Below are positions 1 through 5,411 of a DNA stretch of 10,157 nt, piece by piece (the stretch's first letter is position 1; the number at the start of each line of letters is the position of its first letter). The DNA is from Bdellovibrionales bacterium (GTDB lineage: Bacteria > Bdellovibrionota > Bdellovibrionia > Bdellovibrionales > JAMPXM01). The translations under genes were made by a program, and so were the position numbers. Location of the stretch: positions 1 through 10,157 of the forward strand of contig SXSP01000116.1 of NCBI GenBank assembly GCA_005792225.1, in the 5' to 3' direction. The notes beneath the pieces are model-generated. The model did not search any database and was not told the DNA's origin. It saw only the letters and a program-made list of their open reading frames with translations.

Positions 1-575
1 CGACGCTCGACGCCAAGCTCGGCGGCTACCAGCGCGAGGTGCTGACGATCGTCGGCGGCCGGACGCGCATGGGCAAGGAGTTGCAGGAGCCACATGCTCG
101 CCACCGCGTCGGCGTCTGCCGAAGGAGTCATCGCCGTGGGGTCTCCACCTAGTTCGACGATCGCGTCGTGAACGAGCGTGAAGTGATCGACTTCTTCCTG
201 TTGGATGCGCTTAAGAACCTCGAGGGAAACGATCGAATCAGGGTCCGCGATGCACTTATTGATGATCGCGCTGTAAAGGCGCGTTCCGGTGCGTTCGAAC
301 GCCAGCCTCTGCCCGAGCTTGTCGATGAAGACCTCCGGATTTTTACCCATGAACTTTTCGAACCCGGATTTCGCCATTCCTTTGATCGTTGCCGGAACCG
401 GCACCGTTCCGAGATCGGGCGATTCCGCGATGTACGATTGCCTCATCGATGCGGCCGCGGGATTTTCGTAAGGCACGTCCACCACGGCTTCGTTCTCTTG
501 GAGAAGCATCGCGCTCTCCACGGGTGCCATTTGAATTCCTGTGCGATTTGTTCCAAGGGGTGAATGCTCGCTCAT
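1..575 (-). CDS. Ferritin-like domain protein, C-terminus off the window
   Basis: This is a probable diiron or metal-binding four-helix-bundle protein of the ferritin-like superfamily; substrate unknown. The ATG at 575 overlaps the upstream gene's TGA as ATGA, and AAGGAG sits about 7 nt before it, so the start is well supported. About 191 residues are visible. Residues 1-80 are a low-complexity leader. The bundle starts near residue 85 with the helix-1 pattern AFERTGTRLYSAI (E94). A helix-2 EExxH follows in QQEEVDHF (E127, E128, H131). Next comes the family-typical GGDPTAMTPSAD stretch and an AS-x-x-LLQ segment. No stop is reached before base 1. The last ~30 residues fit the family less well, and the DNA there may be foreign (see findings). 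It is the second gene of an operon with the double ferritin-like gene at 572-1783. There is no signal peptide, so it is probably cytoplasmic. The fold is fairly sure; the function is not. Confidence 0.8.
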   Translation of the reverse strand, partial: MSEHSPLGTNRTGIQMAPVESAMLLQENEAVVDVPYENPAAASMRQSYIAESPDLGTVPVPATIKGMAKSGFEKFMGKNPEVFIDKLGQRLAFERTGTRLYSAIINKCIADPDSIVSLEVLKRIQQEEVDHFTLVHDAIVELGGDPTAMTPSADADAVASMWLLQLLAHARPAADDRQHLALVAAELGVER

Positions 576-1783
576 ACGTGTGCTCCTTTTTCGACGGCAA
601 GCTTATGTTGCATCATCGGTTTTTTCTCGGCCCGCCGTGCAAGTTCGCCTCCGGGAGACCAGACATATCCTTCTGAGATGGCTTCCGACGGATTTCCGTC
701 GGCATTGAGGGCCGCGCGATAATCGAGTGAACGCTGCGGTTCGCGATCTTGCGTGACGAAATTCGGGCCGTCGGCGCGGATGGAAACCTCATCGAGAATC
801 GATCGCACATAATCACGCTGCGGAGAGTACGGAATCGGTTCGGGAACTTTCGTGCCGAGAACTTCCGCGGGATCGCGGTTCTCATATTTTTTAAAGAGCT
901 CACTGACGACCTGAAGTTGGCCCAACTCGTAGTCCAGGAACCTTTCCCACAGGGCTTTGACCTTCGGATCACTTTCAGTCTCAACACAACTCCAGTAGTT
1001 GTAGGCCTCGTTCGCCTCGTGCATGAGCCACTTCTCCATCCATGTCTCAGTCGGATCGATGATGGACTCGTACTGGGTGACGTGTTGTTCCTCAACCGAC
1101 GCGATTTCCGCATAGAGTTGGCGCGCGATCGGATCCGAAAACAGCGGTCCAATGTTCATATAGTAGTTATGCGTCTGCTGTTCCGCAGCCATGATCGTCA
1201 ACGCGTTCATCTTCGTGACGGCGGTCGCGTTTCTTTTATCGTAGGGATTTCTTAAGTCATCGAGCGGATGTCTGTGCTCATCCACCGTTGGACGACCCGG
1301 ATGGATGTCGGTATAGCTCTGCAAAATATTGTTGGAGTCTTTTCCTTCGAGACGATCGAGAAGTGCGGTGTAACGATACAAGTGATCGAAATCCTCGAGC
1401 AGACCGAACTTGTAGACCTGCTGCAAGTACGGATCAGGCTCGCGTCGACCGACCGCCGCCGTTATTTCGACCGCCACTTGCTCGTACGCGATCGTCGTCT
1501 CGATCGGAGACTGATCCGACGGGAGGAGCCAGTTCACCGCGGTCGCTTGGTGCTGTTCGGCCCGACGAATGAGCGCGAGATGCGGCTGAAGTTCACGATT
1601 CATGCGCGCGCAGGCGTGCGAAAACGTGAGAGCCTCCATCTCGATACCATTCATCAAGATCACGCGTATCCGCGTGAACGCATCGACATCCAACTTACTG
1701 ATCGGCGCACGAACCATCTCACGCCACGTGAGAATTTGCTTCTCGGGCGGCGTGCCCTTGGTGTTGAGGAGATCCAAACTCAT
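572..1783 (-). CDS. Two-bundle ferritin-like protein (403 aa)
   Basis: This is a cytoplasmic ferritin-like protein with two successive four-helix bundles. Bundle one has acidic/His residues at E50, E75xxH78, E101 with E106, and D131xxH134 within LLEDFDHLYRY. Bundle two has E201 in AAEQQTHNYY, E231-E232-Q-H234 (EExH), E256 and E259 in MHEANEAYNYW, and E286 in DYELGQLQ. This is the spacing expected of carboxylate-bridged metal sites, but no enzymatic activity can be assigned. Residues 310-403 are a polar tail, rich in Pro and charged residues, without the bundle pattern. The ATG at 1783 has only a modest purine-rich stretch (GCGAGG) upstream. The gene is first in the operon, and its TGA overlaps the ATG of the next ferritin-like gene. 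The IS end at 1902 lies about 120 bp upstream, so the native promoter may have been altered. Alternatives such as a rubrerythrin-like or manganese-catalase-like role cannot be separated by eye. Confidence 0.85.
   Translation of the reverse strand: MSLDLLNTKGTPPEKQILTWREMVRAPISKLDVDAFTRIRVILMNGIEMEALTFSHACARMNRELQPHLALIRRAEQHQATAVNWLLPSDQSPIETTIAYEQVAVEITAAVGRREPDPYLQQVYKFGLLEDFDHLYRYTALLDRLEGKDSNNILQSYTDIHPGRPTVDEHRHPLDDLRNPYDKRNATAVTKMNALTIMAAEQQTHNYYMNIGPLFSDPIARQLYAEIASVEEQHVTQYESIIDPTETWMEKWLMHEANEAYNYWSCVETESDPKVKALWERFLDYELGQLQVVSELFKKYENRDPAEVLGTKVPEPIPYSPQRDYVRSILDEVSIRADGPNFVTQDREPQRSLDYRAALNADGNPSEAISEGYVWSPGGELARRAEKKPMMQHKLAVEKGAHV
685..702. repeat. 8-bp-arm palindrome inside the ferritin-like gene
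   Basis: The arms CCGACGGA and TCCGTCGG flank a 2-nt centre. The site lies in the coding region for the C-terminal tail (A-D-G-N-P-S-E). The same core, with its arms swapped, occurs at 2771-2794 inside the transposase gene. It may be chance or a short dispersed element. Confidence 0.4.
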
Positions 1784-1901
1784 GTATTACCTCGCTGAAA
1801 AAAGGATGAGGAGCACATCAAATGCACTCAAGGACCAAACTAAAGGAGGCAAAGAAGTGAATCATGGAGTTGGGGTCTCTCAAACGTGCACTTTCGTAAA
1901 C
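1784..1901. other. Short gene-free stretch between the IS left end and the ferritin-like operon
   Basis: This stretch contains no convincing ORF on either strand. It should hold the promoter of the minus-strand ferritin-like operon. No good -35/-10 pair is visible; the best fragments are TTGAGT followed by a T-rich run close to the start codon. No continuation of the regulator truncated on the far side of the IS could be recognised here in three minus-strand frames. Confidence 0.4.
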
Positions 1902-1921
1902 TGGTCCACCTTAATGGTGAT
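1902..1921 (+). repeat. Left terminal inverted repeat of the IS
   Basis: It reads TGGTCCACCTTAATGGTGAT on the plus strand and matches the right end read on the minus strand at 15 of 20 positions. The shared core is TGGYCCACYTT-N3-GGTGAT. The divergence suggests that this end is degenerate. Confidence 0.6.
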
Positions 1922-1995
1922 AGCCGAATCAACATCAGCGTCGTGCGGAGTTTCCGGGAATCGGCCACGATGCTTTATGAACAGAGTCTATGGAA

Positions 1996-2871
1996 TCAGA
2001 TGAGTTCGTTGTTGTGATATTGCGCGTAGATGGCCATGTGGGCCGCGAGCCGTTCGCGTTTTTTGGTGGTGTTCCAAGTTCGGCGGAAGAGCCGATTCAC
2101 GTTCGCTCTGAAACTCGCGGCGGTGTGGTTGAAGCTGAAGAGCGGATCAAAGCCGCCGCGCTTGAGTTCCCCCTGCCCGATCACGCAGCCTCGTCGGCCC
2201 TTGAATTTCTGGTGCTCAGCCAACGGAAAAAACTTTTTCACCGTCGCTGGGTATTGAGGATTCATATCGGACTTGAGAAGCGCGAACGGCGACACCCTCT
2301 CGGTGAGTCTTTGGAAGAGCCGGGCGCGCGCTTGAGTTCTCTCGTCTTTTCGCGGGCCGTATTTCTTGATCGAGCGCGCCGCGAGTGGACCTTTCGCGGG
2401 CATTTGCGCCACTTCTAAATCGAGAATTCTGCGCGTTTTGTTCTCGACCGCGATCGCGATCGAGACGGGCTTGAGCTTCGAGTGCTCAAAAGATTCCATG
2501 TCATCGAACTCTAGGATTTCGATGAGGGGTTCGATTGGCCGCGTTTGTCGGATGTCGTTGAACGCGCGCGTGCCGAGGAACTCGAACTTGCGCGCGACGG
2601 TCGTGCGACTGATTCCGAAGAGCTTCGCGAGGCGCCGCTGCGAGAGGCCGGAGGCGAAGAGCTTCCGAAGCTTGTCATTGAGCTGACGTTTGTTCTGCCG
2701 GTAGCAGTCGCTGCGGGTCGCGTGAGAGAATCCGCGACCGCAGTCTTTGCATGTGAAACGTTGGATCCACCTTCCGTCGGATTTCCGACGGAAGCGGCCG
2801 AGTCGGACGACATTCCGTTCATCGGACGATGGTTTTTCGTGAGTCGAAATATAAGGGCAAGGTGCGAGCAT
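1996..2871 (-). CDS. DDE-type transposase with zinc ribbon and HTH (291 aa)
   Basis: This protein catalyses transposition of the surrounding IS. An N-terminal zinc-ribbon-like region (residues 5-50) has an intact CKDC knuckle at 41-44. The first knuckle is CPYI, with one Cys missing from the usual CPxC. A HTH follows at about 66-98 (GLSQRRLAKLFGISRTTVARKF). The catalytic core shows FDDMESFEHSK (D123, D124), LKSDMNPQYP (D202), GQGELKRG and FNHTAASFRANVNRL. The last resembles the IS1-type helix that carries the third catalytic residue, but with Asn at the expected place (N248), as in DDN variants. The length looks complete and no frameshift is present. The ATG at 2871 has no clear Shine-Dalgarno; an in-frame TGA lies three codons upstream, so the start cannot move far. 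The IS1/IS1595-like assignment is tentative. Confidence 0.85.
   Translation of the reverse strand: MLAPCPYISTHEKPSSDERNVVRLGRFRRKSDGRWIQRFTCKDCGRGFSHATRSDCYRQNKRQLNDKLRKLFASGLSQRRLAKLFGISRTTVARKFEFLGTRAFNDIRQTRPIEPLIEILEFDDMESFEHSKLKPVSIAIAVENKTRRILDLEVAQMPAKGPLAARSIKKYGPRKDERTQARARLFQRLTERVSPFALLKSDMNPQYPATVKKFFPLAEHQKFKGRRGCVIGQGELKRGGFDPLFSFNHTAASFRANVNRLFRRTWNTTKKRERLAAHMAIYAQYHNNELI
2771..2794. repeat. 11-bp-arm palindrome inside the transposase gene
   Basis: Perfect arms CTTCCGTCGGA and TCCGACGGAAG flank a 2-nt centre, giving a very tight hairpin or symmetric protein site. It codes for R-R-K-S-D-G in the zinc-ribbon region. Its core resembles the palindrome at 685-702 with the arms exchanged. 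Confidence 0.5.
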
Positions 2872-2934
2872 GATGGGTCATAAGGCAAGATCCTGGCCAA
2901 ACACGTCACATCGCCCTCGGAGCGGTTGAGGGGC

Positions 2935-2954
2935 ATCACCGGGAAAGTGGGCCA
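2935..2954 (-). repeat. Right terminal inverted repeat of the IS
   Basis: It reads TGGCCCACTTTCCCGGTGAT on the minus strand. The TGA within GGTGAT acts as the stop codon of the regulator fragment that runs into the IS from the right. Confidence 0.65.
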
Positions 2955-3223
2955 ACTATGGAGAGCCAAAGTTTTTGGGCCCCCAACGACATCAAAAACT
3001 CCCGGCGCTCCGGTTCGGGCAGGTCGAGTTTGTTTACGATGGAGATGCCGGCTTTGATCGACATTTGTTGTTTTCCGTTCAGTATGCGGCTGAGGGCGGA
3101 GACGTGGACGCCGAGTTGGCGGGCGAAGGCGCGAGCGGAGTAGGCGCGATTTTTTTCGCGGCGGCGCAAGAGTTCTCGCTTCAGGATTGTGAGATGCATG
3201 TCGGGGCTGCGGGACGCTGGCAT
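2936..3223 (-). pseudogene. TIGR02147-type HTH regulator, truncated by the IS
   Basis: The 95 residues form the N-terminal DNA-binding module of a TIGR02147-like (Fibrobacter/Bdellovibrio) regulator. The module (about residues 11-80) has the pattern YSARAFARQLGVHVSALSRI. It aligns without gaps to the protein at 7107-7739, with 21 identities over residues 21-60. The last residues, GPLSR, and the stop are encoded by the IS terminal repeat, so the original C-terminal half is gone; none was recognised beyond the IS. The ATG at 3223 follows a strong GAGGAGGAGG ribosome site, so the fragment may still be translated. A truncated HTH could still bind DNA. Family members are usually about 200-280 aa. 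It is divergent from the L,D-transpeptidase gene at 3401 and might have controlled it, which is only a positional inference. Confidence 0.75.
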
Positions 3224-3400
3224 GATTCCTCCTCCTCAACGTGGGACCGAGGAAATGACATAAATCGCGACCGACGGCAACCGTTAAACAAAAAAACTTG
3301 AATGTAAAGATTCGGTGTCGGCGCTCGCGACAACGCCATTTCATTTGTCTTCGCGTAGACGCCAGGTTCACACTCTTCTGAGAAATGGAGGGATGGGACG
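3224..3400. promoter_or_regulatory. Divergent intergenic region between the regulator fragment and the L,D-transpeptidase gene
   Basis: This 177-bp region must contain both outward promoters. It holds the purine-rich ribosome sites at each end and an A-rich tract (CAAAAAAACTTG) near 3290. GGAGGG at 3387-3392 is the ribosome site for the plus-strand gene, 8 nt before ATG. No consensus sigma-70 promoter could be assigned with confidence on either strand. Confidence 0.45.
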
Positions 3401-3988
3401 ATGAAAGGACTCTTGGTTTTAGTGATGATTCTTCTCGCTACACCCTACGCAGGGGCGACGAGTGAGCTCGATCCGTTTGATCCGCGGGTGGAAGAGACGT
3501 TGCGCGAATTTGACAAAGTTTACGAGGAAGAAACGGGCGAATCGCCGTGGCTTTTCGAAAACCCGGCTGATGGATTGTTCGCTCCGACGTGCTTTCGTGA
3601 TTCGTGCACCGTGTGGGCGCAGATCGTGAAGTCCGAGCAGACACTCTATTTGTATCTCAATGGTGAGCTTGCGACTTCGTGGTTGGTTTCGACCGGTCTC
3701 CGTCAACATGAGACGCCGCGGTTTGATCGCCATCCGAATGGGCGCGTGTATACCAAGTACACTTCACGCTCTTATCCCGAGGGTGATTACATGGGCCTCG
3801 GAAACATGCCGTATGCGGTCTTCATTCAAGGTGGATTCGCACTTCACGGTACGCCTGAGGGAAATTGGCGTAAGCTCGGGAAACGGGCATCGCATGGTTG
3901 CATTCGTCAACATCCTGCCGACGCGAAGTACTTTAACGATCTGGTTCGGCAGGTTGGCGTGCGCAATGTCTGGATCACGGTTCAGTGA
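3401..3988 (+). CDS. Exported L,D-transpeptidase, YkuD domain (195 aa)
   Basis: This is a periplasmic enzyme of the YkuD family. The family forms 3-3 peptidoglycan crosslinks or attaches or exchanges residues at the meso-diaminopimelate position by a Cys-acyl mechanism. A signal peptide covers residues 1-19, with a hydrophobic core LLVLVMILLA and a likely AGA cleavage site. The catalytic domain runs from about 72 to 195. The active-site motif is seen as ALHGT (H149) followed by RASHGCIR (S164, H165, G166, nucleophile C167, R169). The linker contains C64 and C69, spaced to form a disulfide in the periplasm. No LysM or other wall-binding module is present. The start is fixed by GGAGGG 8 nt upstream. 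The stop lies 14 nt inside the convergent DNA-repair gene, so the two 3' ends overlap. Substrate and direction of reaction cannot be told from sequence. Confidence 0.92.
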   Translation: MKGLLVLVMILLATPYAGATSELDPFDPRVEETLREFDKVYEEETGESPWLFENPADGLFAPTCFRDSCTVWAQIVKSEQTLYLYLNGELATSWLVSTGLRQHETPRFDRHPNGRVYTKYTSRSYPEGDYMGLGNMPYAVFIQGGFALHGTPEGNWRKLGKRASHGCIRQHPADAKYFNDLVRQVGVRNVWITVQ

Positions 3989-5411
3989 GGACTTCGCTCT
4001 CCACGCATTCGCGGGCGAGGGCGAGCGTGGTTTCGAGGGAATTGAGCATCGTTTGTTTTGACTCTTCGGTCATCGCGCGCAGGATGGCTGAGGGGTGGTA
4101 AGTCACCAAAATTCTCGGAGCCCACGGAAGATGCGTGTGGATTTTGCCGACTTCATCGGCGAGGCGAACCGCGCGACCGAAGAGAACGGTGGCCGCCGTT
4201 TGACCCATGCAAACGATCACGTCAGGACGTATCGCTTCAATTTCACGCTCGAGCCAAGGACGACAAGCGTGCATTTCGCTTCCACTCGGCTTTTGGTGAA
4301 GCCGAAGTTTTCCGGGTGGGCCCGGCTTCCACTTAAAATGCTTCACGCTGTTTGTGATGTAGGCTGACGATCTCGCGATGCCCGCCTTCTTCATCGCGCG
4401 ATCGAAAACTTCACCCGCCGGTCCAACGAAGGGACGACCCACCTGATCCTCATGATCGCCAGGCTGCTCACCGATAATCATGAGTCTTGACGTGGCGGGG
4501 CCTTCGCCGAAAACCGTCTGTGTTGCCGAATCAAAAAGAGGACAGGCCTGACACGATCGCGCGGCAAATTTCAGATGTTCGAGATCTTTCGTTTCGGGCG
4601 GCTCTGCACGGCGATTTTGGCGTTCAGCCATTTGACTCAGTCGATCGGGAGCCGTGCGAATGAGTTCGTTGATGATTTCGGTTTCCGGAAGCGCCTTCCA
4701 GTATTTCAGGGGCATTTCCGCGCGCATCGCCTTCATCTTGATGCGAGCGGGATTGAACGAAGAACGATAGTACGCCTTCCAAAGATCATCCAAGCTCTCC
4801 GCGCGCGGAGGTGGGGTCGCGACACCCTCACCGAAGGTGAGGTTCTCCCCGTCCCAGAATGCGGAGCCGTGTGGAGTCAGAATGGACCAACGACGATCGC
4901 CGAAACGTCGTGCGAAGAATGGAGCCGCAAGTTCGATCACTGGATGTTCGGTCTCGATCCATGCAAAGTAGCTCTCATCCTCGCCCTCTTGATTCGGCAC
5001 CTTTTCGAATCGAACGAAGGCGTGCACCTTATGGATCTCGCGGTGAATGGCTTTCTGCATGAGCGTCGCCTCTCGCACGTCGTCGTCGATCGCGAGTTCC
5101 AGAAGTTGCCGCGACTCCTTTTGCAGGCGCCAAAGAATTCTGTAAAGAAGATCCCACCGCCGAGGCGAGGCGTGATGAGCGATGGTCTTTGCGAGTTTTA
5201 GATAGGCCGGCGGCACCGTGAGTTTGCCCTGCTTCGCCGGCCCATCGAAGGCGGTCTCGTTGCGGAGGCTCGCGAGCAAATCCATTTCTTGCTCGGATTC
5301 TCCCGCGAGAAAACGAACTTGGTCAGGCGCGAGACCACGTAAGATGTAATCTCTGGCACGGTCGCGAAATTCATCGAAGCCAGCCGTGATCCTCACCTCG
5401 TGCACGAACAT
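3975..5411 (-). CDS. DUF4130 (TIGR03915) / UdgX-type uracil-DNA glycosylase fusion (478 aa)
   Basis: This is a DNA-repair fusion protein. Residues 1-250 match the TIGR03915/DUF4130 style, with YFAWIETEHPVIELAAPFFARRF and YYRSSFNPARIKMKAMRAEMP. Residues 280-470 are a family-4-like/UdgX uracil-DNA glycosylase domain (TIGR03914). Fe-S ligands are C287xxC290, C383 and C401. Motif A is GEQPGDHEDQVGRPFVGP (E315, Q316, D319). The R-loop is GKLRLHQKP, with H372 equivalent to the His that bonds covalently to uracil in mycobacterial UdgX. Motif B is HPSAILR (439-445). The loop reads KLRLH rather than KRRIH. The ATG at 5411 shares one base with the radical SAM gene's TGA (TGATG), with GGAGAG just upstream, so translation is coupled. 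Neighbouring TIGR03916 is the known genomic partner. Expected role: recognition or trapping of uracil in DNA. What DUF4130 does is unknown. Confidence 0.93.
   Translation of the reverse strand: MFVHEVRITAGFDEFRDRARDYILRGLAPDQVRFLAGESEQEMDLLASLRNETAFDGPAKQGKLTVPPAYLKLAKTIAHHASPRRWDLLYRILWRLQKESRQLLELAIDDDVREATLMQKAIHREIHKVHAFVRFEKVPNQEGEDESYFAWIETEHPVIELAAPFFARRFGDRRWSILTPHGSAFWDGENLTFGEGVATPPPRAESLDDLWKAYYRSSFNPARIKMKAMRAEMPLKYWKALPETEIINELIRTAPDRLSQMAERQNRRAEPPETKDLEHLKFAARSCQACPLFDSATQTVFGEGPATSRLMIIGEQPGDHEDQVGRPFVGPAGEVFDRAMKKAGIARSSAYITNSVKHFKWKPGPPGKLRLHQKPSGSEMHACRPWLEREIEAIRPDVIVCMGQTAATVLFGRAVRLADEVGKIHTHLPWAPRILVTYHPSAILRAMTEESKQTMLNSLETTLALARECVESEVLTEP

Larger units (their letters stand above)
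1902..2954 (-). mobile_element. Insertion sequence of about 1.05 kb with one transposase gene
   Basis: The element is bounded by imperfect 20-bp terminal inverted repeats at 1902-1921 and 2935-2954 (15 of 20 positions match). These lie about 74 and 63 bp outside a single transposase ORF. The compact, one-ORF layout is typical of IS1/IS1595-like elements. No target-site duplication is visible: the left flank ends TAAAC and the right flank starts ACTAT. This suggests an old insertion, a flanking deletion, or slightly misplaced ends. The right end lies within a TIGR02147-type regulator gene, which it truncates. IS family assignment is inferred from the protein style only. Confidence 0.7.

Noticed and set aside
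168..563. 131-aa plus-strand ORF
   Set aside because: It is antisense to the ferritin-like gene, whose protein shows clear ExxH motifs and a ribosome site. The ORF itself resembles no known protein.
343..600. 85-aa minus-strand ORF starting just upstream of the ferritin-like ATG
   Set aside because: It is Arg/Gly-rich out-of-frame translation of the same gene and overlaps the better supported ATG at 575.
1268..1798. 176-aa plus-strand ORF
   Set aside because: It is an Arg-rich antisense shadow of the double ferritin-like gene, with no domain pattern or ribosome site.
1893..2963. Target-site duplication flanking the IS
   Set aside because: The flanks (TTCGTAAAC on the left, ACTATGGAG on the right) share no direct repeat longer than 2 bp.
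2511..3371. 286-aa minus-strand ORF spanning the regulator fragment and transposase start
   Set aside because: It is Ser/Arg/Pro-rich, out of frame with both recognised proteins, and crosses the IS boundary.
4801..4814. CTCCGCGCGCGGAG-like palindrome
   Set aside because: It is within the DUF4130 coding region, made of simple GC alternation, and unrelated to other sites.
4575..5201. 208-aa plus-strand ORF
   Set aside because: It is antisense to the DUF4130-UdgX gene, which is firmly identified by its motifs.
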